From positions 306,484,781 through 306,548,780 of the forward strand of contig NC_059072.1 in the NCBI RefSeq assembly GCF_020497125.1: a stretch of 64,000 nucleotides of DNA, in the 5' to 3' direction. This DNA is from Mauremys mutica (lineage: Eukaryota; Chordata; Testudines; Geoemydidae). Below are positions 22,572-33,765 of this stretch, in pieces. The notes below the pieces were generated by a model, which saw nothing but the letters and a program-made list of their open reading frames with translations, had not been told where the DNA came from and did no database searches. Position 1 is the first letter of the stretch. The number at the start of each line of letters is the position of its first letter. A program made the position numbers and the translations under genes.

Positions 22572-24621
22572 ATAAAAAAGAATTTCAAGGTAAAAAACCA
22601 AAACTAAGCGGGTTAACACCTAGAATTGATGCATTAAAACATGGAGTTGCCCAAAAAACAGTTAACTTCAGCAAAAAAGGGCACTCCTGCAATCCATTTG
22701 GCATGCACACAAAAGCAACAGACATTGGGGGAACGAATTCAGGTTTTACAAGAGCAGGTAACTACCCCCAGTCACCTCTCAGAGCCAGCATAAAAAACAG
22801 GGGCGCTGTTCCCAACTGTGCAGGTTCCCAATTGCTTTGACCCACAGACCCACACTCGGCGCTCGTATCTAAAAATATAACCTTCTTTCTCAAATATTTT
22901 TACATACCAGTTAAGTTTTGTCCTTTATATGTTTTCTCAGTTTGCTAAACTTGCTGCTGCTGCCTGTACTTTCAAATACCTTGATAGAGTTAATTTATCT
23001 TGGCTCAGGTCTCACTACCTTCCTAGGTTGCTCTTCTCCCCCCCCCCCCGCCTTTCCCCCACCTCTCCTCACTTCTGCTCTCTCTCTCTCTTTTATATAT
23101 TTTATTTTTATATATTTATTATTATATAAGTTAAAAGTTATAATTTTTACAGAAACTTCCAAAAGATAAAGCAATTGAAAACAGAACAAAACAAGAAACA
23201 AAAAGAAAACAAGGTAAAAACTTTACTTTAAATAAATCCAGTAAATTAATTATTTTAACCCTTCAGGAATGCAACAGCTGGAATTATTCCTAACTTTCTT
23301 GAGCATATGGTTGCCAAGCAACGGAAATGCACTATCTGCTTCTAATCCTAACTACTCACTAATATTTGAAACATGGGCTTTTCTTATTTCCATATAGCAG
23401 AGCTTTAAAATAATGTTAAATATAAAGTAATGCAAAATTCCTTGTTACAAAATTAATACAATACATTTGGCAAATAATAATATTTTTAATAAATTTTTGT
23501 TAAAAGTTTTAAATAAGATAATTTGTTTATTCAAATGTTTAACCCTTTTTATTATTTTTTGTTATTTGCCTTATTTTGTGTAGTTATGAGTAGAATTCTG
23601 GCGCCATTTGATTTTAATTGTAAGTTTGTCCTGTATGTCATGTGTGTGTCTTGTGTTCTATGTTGTGTGTGTCATGTGACTATTTTTTATTATTTTTATT
23701 TTGTTGCAACAAAAGTCAATTTTATACCCTTTTAAAAATATATGTATATGTGGTACCACACTATTTTAAGATCATGGTTGGGGTATAATCATAGTATTAT
23801 TAGCACCAATTTTTTGTGCAAAGTTCAAAAAGGTTTCAGTTACAAATATACGTACATACATTTCTGCCTCAACAAATAATGCAATTGCAAACAAAAAGAA
23901 TTCTCTTTTATCAATCACAGTTGTTGGGGTTTTTTTAAATTTGTTATTCAAAGAAAAAATGTAAGGGGAAACCTCAACATTAATGTAAAGATAATATTAA
24001 CAAAATGTTAATTTCTTGTTTGGGCTTTTTATAAACTTGTTTGCACTTTTAAATATAGTTATAAGAATATCATAACCAAAATGTTTTAAAATAACAATTT
24101 ATGCATAAAGCTAACCAAATAATTTCAACAGATTTTCACCTTTGGCTCCTAACCATAAAAAAGCATCATGAAAGTATACCGTCAAATACCCTCAAAGTAT
24201 TTGCATGTATCTGTATTTAAAATTTATTTTGTTTAATTTTATAGTTGGTTTAATTTAATACGCTTGTCTTATGTTATGTTAATGGGAAGCAATGGTTGTT
24301 AAAGTTTGCACTTCTAAACAGTTAACAAGAGTGAAGTTGGTATCACAAGCAAATTAACTCTAAAAAGCTTGTTAAAATTATCTTACTAACTCTTTTGCTG
24401 AAACAAAGTGTTCAGCAAGGGAAAGCAATGCACCTTCTCATGGAAGATCGTGAGCATTTATTTTAGCCATTAAGCATTATATTTACTATGAAATATTAGT
24501 AATGAACCTCAAATGAAAATGAATGTCTATACAACAATTGCAAAAGTATAGCTTGTGTTATAAAAGGCTCGGTCCCTATTACATTGTAAACAAACAAAGT
24601 TAAACTGTGTATTAAGTTTGG
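22572..24621. other. AT-rich retroviral interior without coding signal
   Basis: Most of this stretch is strongly AT-rich, with short C-run and CT-repeat tracts near 23040-23092. It lacks frames with pol-type motifs. Its composition is unlike the rest of the element, so it may be inserted or heavily decayed sequence. Confidence 0.4.
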
Positions 24622-24699
24622 GTTACTGAAAACAAAAACAAAAAACAAACCCTTTATTATGTTACTGAAAACAAAAACTAAAAACAAACCCTTTATTAT
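24622..24699. repeat. 39-bp tandem duplication
   Basis: Two adjacent copies start with GTTACTGAAAACAAAAAC at 24622 and 24661 and end with CCCTTTATTAT. Confidence 0.9.
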
Positions 24700-24715
24700 G
24701 TTAACTAACTAGCTA

Positions 24716-25509
24716 TGTCATAAATAAACAGATCAGGGTTAAGGTCTCTTTTACCTGTAAAGGGTTAACATGCAGTACCTGATGACCACCTGACCAGAGG
24801 ACCAATCAGAGACAAGATAATTTCAAATCTCTGTGGAGGGAAGCCTTTGTCTGTGTTCTTTGTTAGAGAGTTCTCTTTTTGGATCTAAGAGAGGCCAGAC
24901 ATGTCTCCAAGTTCTCCTGGAGTAGTTCCTACTATTCAATAGTAAGTATTAATTAGAAAGGTGGATTAGTCTTATAATTTGATTTCTACATTTGCAATTG
25001 TGTGTTTGCTGAAGGAAATTCTTTATTTCTGTTTGCTGTTACTTTGCTTTTACTGAGAAAGAAAGGAGGGGGGATTCTCTCCAGAGATTAATAAGTTTAG
25101 ACCCTGTGTATTGTTCCATCTTGGATTACAGAGACAAGTTACTTTCTTTTTATTCTTTAATAAATCTTTTCTATAAAGGACTTGGTTGATCTTTCCTTGG
25201 GTGGATTCTCAGGGAAAGGGGAGGAGGGAAGCATCCCTCTGTAGTGGATCCCGGTATCTCTCCTAGGAAAAGGGAGGGGGGAGGAAGCAGGGGGGAATGG
25301 TTTATTTCTCCTGGGTGTAAGAACTCCATGGATTTGGGGCTCTTGGGATCCCCAAGGATTTTGGGGAAGGACTGTGTCCCAATACACGTACCTTATTGGG
25401 TGGTGGCAGCTTTTACCAGATCTAAACTAGGATTTTAGTTTAGAGGGAAACCAAGGCAGGTCCCCATTTTGGAACCCAACAGCTCTAAGTGGGGGTGAGA
25501 CCTATGACA
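24716..25509 (+). repeat. Solo LTR nested in the retrovirus (TGTCATA...TATGACA)
   Basis: 794 bp with inverted ends TGTCATA / TATGACA. It is flanked by AGCTA and AGCTG, a 5-bp duplication with one mismatch. AATAAA lies at 25159-25164. It belongs to a different family from the host element, and it is younger than that insertion. Confidence 0.85.
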
Positions 25510-26343
25510 AGCTGCTTAAGTTGCATCCCACAGACTAAAGACACCAGAAGATATCACACCAGAAAAATACCAGAAGATATCAGTATACAGTGAAGAAACC
25601 CCCAAGCATCAAGAAAAGAAAAATGAAGTGCTTTATAAATAAGAGACTGGTCAAATACACCTTTATCTACCATATATGGACAATTAAGTTAACAATCAGC
25701 TAAAACCCACTAGCTGGACCAGGATAAGCCATCATTTACTTTCAACCTGGTTACTGTGTAAAAACAACTGTATTATTGCTGTACTACTGTATTATTGTAC
25801 TGCTGTATTATTGCTATATTGTATTATTGCTGTACCACATGTACAATATGCATAGCCTTGCTAAACTGTTTAACCAACACACAGATAAAAATCAACAAAA
25901 GAAGGGCAGCAAACAACATGAAGGCAAGGAAAAAACAAATTGGTAAAGAAATTAAGTTACATAGTAACTACAAATTGGATAAACAAATTGCCTGTTCGTA
26001 CCAGTCATAATTTGGGTCAGTGACACTGCATCCTAACTGAGGCACATGTTATTCAAAACAATCTTGTTCAGTGTCTGGGTACCAATATTAAATCCTGACA
26101 CAGCAATATTTGATAAATTGGTTGCTGTCCATCCAGTAGGTTATCTGAAAGACAGCATTCATAAGAAACAACTGGCTAAACATCAACTACTGGTGTATCG
26201 CAGAGCCATGCAACCAATGGAACAGAGAAGCTAGCCACTTCTGTTTCCTGCCCAGTGAAGCTCACCAGAGGGTGACAACCAGCAGTAAGGGTAACCTCAC
26301 TGTGTAGTAACTAATTACAATATATTTATATATAAAGACCTCA
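25510..26343. other. Decayed retroviral interior, 3' part
   Basis: Includes an irregular TATTATTGCTGTAC repeat near 25768-25840. Only short frames remain, and I cannot assign the sequence to a viral gene. Confidence 0.35.
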
Positions 26344-26628
26344 GTGGTAGTGTCACTACTCCAAATTTCTGTTTTACTTCTCATATACATAGCACTGTGT
26401 GACACACTATCACCATCCCTATCCCAGTATTTCAAAACACTCAGCCTACTACTAATGATGAGACAGGTGATAACTGGAATTGCCCTAATAGGAGTGTGTT
26501 TCTATCTGTGTCACCAAAGTAAAAGGGCCAGAGTACACCAGCAGACTGGAAAAACATGGTTACGCTTGGATATAAGATGGCGTCATATGTACACATACAT
26601 ACTATACGTATATGCCATATCCATATAA
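26344..26628 (+). pseudogene. Possible envelope membrane-anchor remnant
   Basis: A 94-codon frame shortly before the polypurine tract encodes two hydrophobic stretches, the second followed by a basic tail (CHQSKRARVHQ). Position and hydropathy suit the end of a retroviral envelope transmembrane subunit. There is no other support, so this is a tentative reading. Confidence 0.3.
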
Positions 26629-26919
26629 TTCATATATATTAATTATTTGGGAATGCCTCTAAGGCTCAGTCATAATACTACATTCCTCAGTCATGGTCCC
26701 GGGCCTAACATTCCCGGGCCCATCATAAGGGACTGAAAAATAATTGGATAATAAAATCTGTCTATCAGTCGTACGAGGGAATGTGCAGACTAGGGACAGA
26801 TGGGGCATGAGTGTATGGATGCTAAAATGAGGTGACCACATAACAGTGTTTAGCCCACTGGTTTATCTCCTGTCCATACATTATGCTTTTCTGGGACAAT
26901 GGGTAAACATCCTCCCCAT

Positions 26920-26941
26920 AAAAAGACAAAAAGTGGGGGAA
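26920..26941 (+). promoter_or_regulatory. Polypurine tract
   Basis: An almost pure A/G run ending in AGTGGGGGAA abuts the first base of the 3' LTR. This is the expected plus-strand primer site of a retrovirus. Confidence 0.85.
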
Positions 26942-27725
26942 TGTAGTAAGAGGAGGCCCTGAGATGTAAACCTTGGTGTCAGAGGCCCAGTATGAGGCCT
27001 AAAGCCTGAACTAAAGTAATGGTCAGGACTTTGCTAACATAAAGCAAAGTTAAGCTGTGAGCCAGAGGCAGGCCCTGCTCACTAGAAGTTGGCAAGGATA
27101 GGGCTGATGTTGCATAAACATATACCTACAGTGTGTTAGATATCAGAAATATAAATACGGTACCAGGACACTCTGATACGGGAACATTCCACACAGATAA
27201 CAAGAAACAAACTGACCCATCCTAAAGACAGGGTCAAAAGGGTAATATGATGGATAGAGTTGTTTTGTTCAAACAAACATGTACAAGGTGGGAGGCGGCA
27301 CCTTGCTACGTAGAGGGGTTGCACCTCAATATGTCAGGAGTGATGTGTAACTTGTTTGTACCTGTGTATAAGAATGCATCCCTGGGGCAGTGTCTTTGTC
27401 CAGCTTAGGGGGCAGTGGAAAGTCCCGCCACTGACTGAGCTGAGTCCATTGTCAGGGAGCACATATGTACTAGCTAGCAGCGCCTTAGCAGCACCTTGGA
27501 CTTCTATGCCAGGGAAAGCTGGAGACTGTGTTGCTCTTCGACAATAAACCTGGCCGACGTGCCTTCATACCTTACTAGAGTCTGTGGTCATTGGGGGTTC
27601 TCTCGGGGTCTGCTGTGTCAGCTATCTGCACAGAGCTGGGACAGCACACAGAGGGAACATGCACGCAGCCGATTGATATCAACACTGAACAGAGCAGAGC
27701 ACCACACCGGTAGCGTCTGACAACA
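26942..27725 (+). repeat. 3' LTR, full length (784 bp)
   Basis: Runs from TGTAGTAAG to TGACAACA. It has TATAAG at 27367-27372 and AATAAA at 27543-27548, defining U3, R and U5 in order. It is complete, unlike the 5' copy. Confidence 0.92.
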
Positions 27726-27730
27726 CTCCA

Positions 27731-29248
27731 TATTTCTACAGATGAAACTGAATGCAAAATTTAGCTTGCTTTATAGCACTTTGAATAAATATGAGAGAAA
27801 CTCTGATCCGGTACCTACCTCCATCATTCAGACATGTTAATATACTAACAGTTAATAATTTAAAGTCTATTTAGAAAAATCAAATTGCACATATTTTTAA
27901 TAGTACAATAAAGTTATTTAAAATACAGCCATCAGATGGCAGCAGAAACAGCCAGCTCATAAAGCTAAATTTATGGGAAGAGATAATATATCCAAGCTTT
28001 CTAAATTATAAACTCTTATATTTCCTTTATATTGGCTCAGAAAGCTTAAAATACATAGTGAAAGACAAATAATAGGGCACTCAAGAAATCTAGATTTTAG
28101 CTGACAAATATGGCCCTACAGTGGATGTGAATTATTTAAGACGATTGTAATGAAGTTCTTAGACAGTTAAAAATAACATTATCTTTAAAAAGGCTGAGAG
28201 CCTCTCCAGGAGTTTCTGGTAAATGATTGGTGCCTAGACTGGTGGTGTTTGATGTGTTAGGTTCAGAAAGAGAATACAATGATATGCTATATAGGCTGAC
28301 ATCAAAACGTTTGGGGATTGATTCACCATTCGGTCACACTGGAGTTATAATGGTGCAAAGCTGAAGTGGCCAAGTGGAGAGTCAGGCTCTTGCTTTTTTG
28401 CCACAAGAATTTCAAGTCCCAGACACACTACAAAAGAACACCCACAAGTAACTGCCTTTTTTATTTATCAGTTGCGGCACCCCACTGAGAGATGAGGCCA
28501 GGCTGAGCTGTGTTAGATAAGATTACAAAACCGTAACAGCTTCACTGTACTTGAGATGATCCATAAAAAGAAAAATGAGACTCAGAAGTGACTCAGAGAT
28601 TATTACAAACTTTTAGAAAGGGATAGAAGAGTCCTTCAAGGTAGCCAGCAGGGAAGAATGTGCTGCTATCCAGTGGCCGGGCATTGGTCCACAATAGCTC
28701 AGCTTTATAAGCCTTTACTTTTAGAAAATTGGTCCACGTTCAAGGTCTTAAAAACAACCATGTCACACTGCAAGTGGCTTACACAGGGTGGATAAGTTGA
28801 TCAGTCCAGTAGTCCTGCTGGACCCTGCTTCAGGGATGCCCTAGGAAAAAGCTCTGCCAAAGCGGACAAGGTGTGGAGTTTTATTAGGTTAAATCCCAGC
28901 AGGGGTGTTTGAAGTCCCAGCTGGCAGTGCCTGCCAGAGCAGAGGGAGTCCAGGTGCAGCTGAGCCTAAAACTAAAATGGGGTTGGGCTAATCTCATGAG
29001 AGAGCATGAGAGCAAGCACCATGGGACTATAGAGATTTAAAAGCTGTCCTGTGTGTTCTCTCTGTGGTCGTTTAAAGTTCACAGACTCAAACTGCCTGAA
29101 GGAAATGTGGCCAGAGACTCTACTTGTTTGTTATTTTGGTTGAACAAGAACCTTGTGACTAAACCACCACTTTTTTTTTAATGCTTATCTTTCACCTCCT
29201 GTGACCTTTCCAGTTTCTCTGCACTTGGCCCTACCATACATGGAAATA
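27731..29248. other. No recognised gene or repeat
   Basis: Unique-looking or very old sequence. The 28800-29100 part is GC-richer and might be an old LTR, but no ends were found. Confidence 0.35.
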
Positions 29249-29250
29249 TA

Positions 29251-31734
29251 CAGACAGTCATTGGACATAACGACATAATTGGTGTCTTAAAATTGTGTCT
29301 TAAGTCCAAACGTCGTAAATCAGAACTGATTTTCCCATAGGAAATGGGGGATTGGTAAGTGAACCAAGGCCCAATACACTATTTTCACCAAAAAAACCCA
29401 GATTTTTGTACTCAATTATAGACGAGTAATATAGCGACATTAATGCATTTATATTGTAAATAGCAATTATACTGATATTTTAAAAATCACATAAGTTAAA
29501 AATACATAAAGAAATATAGTACTGTACATTACCCCTACCTACAAATGATCTAAAAAGCATAGACAAATTTTAAAGCCTTAAAAATTTTTTTACATACCTT
29601 GTCTTCATCATTCCTGGGTGTTGGTTCTAATTGGGTTAGGATTTCAGGGAGTTTTGAGGTGATTTGGCAGGACTTCTTTGAGGTGACTTTGCTGGACTTT
29701 TTGAAGGGCTCTTGTTTGGACTTTTTGAAGGGTTCTTGGCTGGAGTCTTCTCAGGAGTCTTGGCTGCAGGTTTTACTGGAGTCTTGTCTGCTTTCTTAAA
29801 GAAAGTGTCCAAGGAATTTTGGACAGAAGTTCTCATCTTTTCCTTGTAAGTTTCTCTGTAGCAGCTGTACATGTTGGATATGCCCCTATTCAAAGATTCA
29901 CTGTGTTCAATGTTGGGGTCATGTTCCTCAAACAGGGACATGGCAGCTTCCAAGTATTGAAATGCTTCAGCCAAGATTTCTGTTGTCAAGACTTTACAAG
30001 GAGGAGTCTCTTCAACAGCAGGTGCATCATCTTCTTCCTCTGCCACTTTTTGCTCTTCCAATTCAATGAGGTCCTCATTAGTTAATTCTTCAGAATGTGA
30101 TGCCAGCAACTCATCAACATCCTCTGGTACAACGTCTAAGTTGAGTTTTTTCCCCATTTCAGCAAAATTTTTGGTCACCTCTTCAACAGTGTCTGTAAAG
30201 CCTTGGAAGTCAGACACAAACTCAGGACACAATTTTCTCCAAACACCATTCAAATTGGATTGTTTGACTTCATTCCATGCCTCTCCAATGTTCTTAACTG
30301 CATGGTAAATGTTGAAGCCCTTCCAGAATTCCTTCAGAGTTGGTCCACTTTCCTTCTCAGTTGCCCTGATGGCCTGGGAGAATGTGCTCCTAAGATAGTA
30401 GGCCTTGAAGGGTCCAAATACCCCCTGGTCCATGGGTTGCAACAATGAGGTGGCATGGGGGGGCAGGCAGAAACACCACTTTGATGTCAGGATACATGTA
30501 ATCAAGGATGGTTGGATGACCAGGAGCATTGTTGAGGATTAACAATTCTTTAAATGCAAGACTGTTTTTGCTGCAATAATCCCCTACACTTGGCACAAAA
30601 TGATGATTAAACCTCAAGAATGTTCTTATTGACCCCCCGCCTTAGGATTGGATTTCCATATCACTGGGAGAAATGCCTTGGAATATCCCTTGAAAGCCCT
30701 GGAGTTTTCCAAATGGTACACAAGCAAAGGTTTAAGTTTAAAGTCTCCTGCAGCATTTGCACAGAGCAGAAGAGTGAGCCTATCTTTAGCAGCTTTATAC
30801 CCTGGCAGGGATTTCTCCTCTTTGGCAATGTAGGTTCTTGATGGCATTTTTTTCCAAAAGAGCCCAGTTTTGTCAACATTAAAAACTTGCTGAGCACAAT
30901 ACCCACCCTCTTCAATGATTTCAGTCAATGTCTCAGGAAAAGCACGAGCTGCCTCCTCATCAGCACTGGCAGCTTCACCTGAGACCTTGATGTTGTGCAA
31001 ATTGGCCCTGACTTTAAGATGCATAAACTACCCCCTTCTTGCATTAAAAGGCTCAGTATTAGAATTCTCCCCCTGTTTTTTCTTTAGATCACCATAAAGA
31101 CTCCCAGTCTTTTCCTGAATTATGCCTAAACTCACAGGAGCATGGCGTTGATTTTGATTCTCCAGCCAAATAGTTAACAGGTTCTCATCCTGAGCAATAA
31201 GTCCAACACGCTGCTTAGTTATCTCAGGTGATTGCTTAGGAGCCAAGCCCTTGACATGTTCCTGAATTCTTATCTTGTCATTCACGATGGTCATGATAGT
31301 TGTTCAGGGGATATCCAAAGCTCTACCAATTTCAGTTGGTGTCTCACCTTTTTCAGACCTCTTAATTATTTCCATTTTTGTTTTCATAGTAATTGTTCTG
31401 TGGTTCTTAGAAGAAGAAACATAACTTGCACCAGATTTATGCTTTTCTTCCATTATTATGGGCAAAGAAACACTACATTTTAAGAAAAAGTTTGGAAACA
31501 CAAAGATTCACCACGTAAAAATGGTGTCAGAACAGCAGCTGAACATCTTGAGTCAGGAGATGGGAGGTGCAGAACGTCGATGCACACGTATAAACTTGTT
31601 CGCTTGTGTGGCGTTGCATTGGATTGAGCATCATAAAGTCGAAACCAACATCGGAAAGTCGAAACCGGATTTCAATTTATAAACGTAAGTGCTGTTCATC
31701 ATAACTCACACATCATAAAGTCGAGGACTGCCTG
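29251..31734 (-). mobile_element. Tigger (pogo superfamily) DNA transposon, near full length
   Basis: 2484 bp flanked by TA at 29249-29250 and 31735-31736. The ends are imperfect inverted repeats: CAGACAGTCATTGGACATAA at the left and the complement of CAGGCAGTCCTCGACTTTAT at the right. The transposase is on the minus strand and fills most of the element. TA duplication and CAG ends are typical of Tigger elements. Confidence 0.93.
29636..31501 (-). pseudogene. Tigger transposase, broken by stops and frameshifts
   Basis: A Tigger/TIGD1-like transposase would bind the element ends through N-terminal CENP-B-type helix-turn-helix domains and cut with a DDD catalytic core. In order I see the first DNA-binding segment (KTKMEIIKRSEKGETPTEIG), the second segment, FNVDKTGLFWKKMPSRTYIA with the first Asp, LLILNNAPGHP where the second Asp should be, and SLLQPMDQGVFGPFKAYYLR with the third. 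Breaks are an in-frame TGA after GRALDIP near 31301, a TAG after NARRG near 31025, a frameshift near a G-run at about 30625 and another at a C-run near 30460. The second catalytic Asp reads Asn. The 297-codon C-terminal part is intact and ends in a Lys/Pro/Ser repeat tail. Confidence 0.92.
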
Positions 31735-31736
31735 TA

Positions 31737-32761
31737 TTCTGATCAATCCATGTATAACAGTGGTATTTATACATTTATATCAGTGATACTCAGACTGAGC
31801 CTCGTGAGAGGCAGGTGGCTCTTTAATGTGTCCCTTGTGGGTCTTTGCAGCACATGATATCAAAACACTGTGTGATTTCATTATTAACCAATCAGAATGC
31901 TTTAACTATGTTATTAACCAATCGTAGTTAATATTATAATACTTGGTCAGTCATTTTGCTGTGAGAATAATAAAAACTAAATATTTCCCATCATATTGTT
32001 TAAATATGAATATAAATAGTAAATGAAATCACACTACTGTGGCTCTTGGATAATGTTGATCGCTAATTTGGCTTCTGAACCACTGAGGTCTGAGTATCAC
32101 TAGTATAGATCAATAGCCTTATGTAATAGCAAAGCGCAAGAGGTCCAGGTTAATTGAGCAATAACTTTCGTAGCATTGTTAGAAGTGCATGGTGTTGCTC
32201 TTATGTGGCTTTAGAGGAAGTGTGTAGAATTGCAGTCCCTTAATCATTTCCCCACCACCAGGTTCACAGCGCTCACTTCCCCTCCACATGAGGCCCCTGG
32301 TGTTCCCAACACTTCTTTGAACATACAAAAGTAAATTATTTCTTTGTTGCTTCTGCTTCCAGCCATTTTGATTTAGCTACCAAGGAGCAACAGAGGCAAG
32401 GAGACTCCCAGGTAAGTCCAGCATTTGCATGTCCCCAGTAATAATTTAACCACTGCATTAAAATAGATTGAATTGCCAGCAAAGAACAGAATCTCTCTCT
32501 AGGGATCTCACATACTGAAGGCAAGAAGGGGTATCCTACAAAACAGTGTGAACGAATGTTAAATACCATAAGCATACACATGTGAAATCATGATAACTGG
32601 ACTGCTTTGCATTTAAGATCCCTAAGGAATCCCTGAACCATTCTACACTAAAGTGAGAACTCTGGGAAAGGTTGAAACCAGAACTGAACTGAAACAGCCA
32701 TATAATTACTCACTCTCCTGGCAACCTTATCTGCTCCCAGGTTATATATATTTCCCAAAGC
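31737..32761. other. No recognised gene; possible unidentified repeat near 31780-32105
   Basis: The stretch has a CAGTGATACTCAGACTGAG start and a CTGAGTATCACTAGTAT end, which are complementary and may mark a decayed short transposon. No coding signal was seen. Confidence 0.35.
31778..32106. mobile_element. Candidate DNA transposon with CAGTGATACTCAGAC ends
   Basis: The left CAGTGATACTCAGACTGAG and the right CTCTGAGTATCACT-like end form an inverted pair about 325 bp apart. The interior is AT-rich and non-coding. The flanks TTATAT and AGTATA do not give a clean target duplication. Confidence 0.5.
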
Positions 32762-33241
32762 TGTAAAAGGGGGTGGAGCAGGACAAAAGGAACTGCCAGT
32801 CATGAGAAAACCCCTGCTTGCCACCTGAGATGTCTGCTGATTCTAAGGAAGACTGTACCAGGGGAAAGCATTGGGCCCAGACTAGGAAGGAGTCTAGTCT
32901 GTGAAAGAAGCTTATTGGAACATCTTTGAGAATGAGTATTACCTGTAATCAGTTGTACAAGCTTTATACAGAGTAAAACGGATTTATTTGGGGTTTGTAT
33001 CACACTGGGAGCTGGGTGTCTGGGAGCTGGAGACAGGTAACCTGCTGACCTGATTTTAGTTAAAGTCTGCAGCTTTGGGGGTGTGGCCCAGACCCTGGGT
33101 CTGTGTTGCAGCAGGCTAGTGTGTCTGGCTCAACAAGGCAGGGTTCTGGAGTCCCAAACTGGCAGGGAAAACGGGCTCAGAGGTAATTTCAGTACATCAG
33201 GTGACAGTCCCAAGGGGATCTCTGTGACCGAGCCCATCACA
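32762..33241 (+). repeat. LTR fragment of the 55.3-56.4 kb family
   Basis: Shares long blocks with 55738-56431 in the same order: TGTAAAAGGGGGTGGA, then GGAGTCTAGTCTGTGAAAGA, then TTATACAGAGTAAAAC, then GGCTCAACAAGG, and the end CCCATCACA. It lacks the middle segment around 55907-56140 of the other copy. Its upstream part differs, so the 5' boundary is unknown. Confidence 0.75.
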
Positions 33242-33760
33242 GTCACCATCAACAACTCAATTATCCTTCCTATTTCCCAGGCCTACACTCTTGTAATCTT
33301 TATTCTTCTCTCTCCTTCCCCATCCCCCAGCTGTATCCAGACTCTCTCTGAGTCCTGTCATTTCTTTAATGTAATCAAAAACTGTCCCTTGATCATAATC
33401 TCCAATCTTTGTCCACATCTTGTTAATCTTACACTCTCACTATTGCAAACTCTGTTAGTGGATGGATAGTGGGGATGCTGCTTGTGTGTTTCAATAACAG
33501 AATAAAGATGATTTGTCCATACTTTCTGTCTGATTCAAAATACCTGTTTGGGTGTTATGAGTGGTTTGTTATTCCATTATTAAGTGACTGCTCAATGAAC
33601 ATAATTTAAGATGCAGTATTGTACTATATATTAATTATATTTTAACCTCTCTTGACCTGAGCTGCTATTCTTGAACAGAATTTTTGCATGGTATCTTGGA
33701 TGTCTTTTTGGCACTGATAAGTGTGCTCTATGTTCTGTTTGCATCTTATTTATTTATTAC
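33242..33760. other. No recognised gene or repeat
   Basis: A 128-codon frame at 33083-33469 starts inside the LTR fragment and has no domain. Confidence 0.4.
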
Positions 33761-33765
33761 AGTAT

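Larger units (their letters stand above)
21396..27725 (+). mobile_element. Endogenous retrovirus unit with both LTRs, decayed interior
   Basis: Two LTRs in the same orientation bound a 5.07-kb interior. The whole unit is flanked by an exact 5-bp duplication CTCCA (21391-21395 and 27726-27730). The 5' LTR is cut short, and a polypurine tract precedes the 3' LTR. The interior contains a possible gag remnant, a hAT-like insertion, a long AT-rich stretch without coding frames, a nested solo LTR and a possible membrane-anchor remnant. No protease, reverse transcriptase or integrase motif is visible. The unit cannot make its own proteins. Target duplication length alone does not set the retroviral class. 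Confidence 0.9.

Noticed and set aside
25768..25845. TATTATTGCTGTAC-type repeat as a regulatory array
   Set aside because: Irregular short tandem repeat within decayed retroviral sequence. No supporting motif.
21396..27725. Functional retrovirus
   Set aside because: The 5' LTR is truncated, there is no visible polymerase region, and the interior is broken by insertions.
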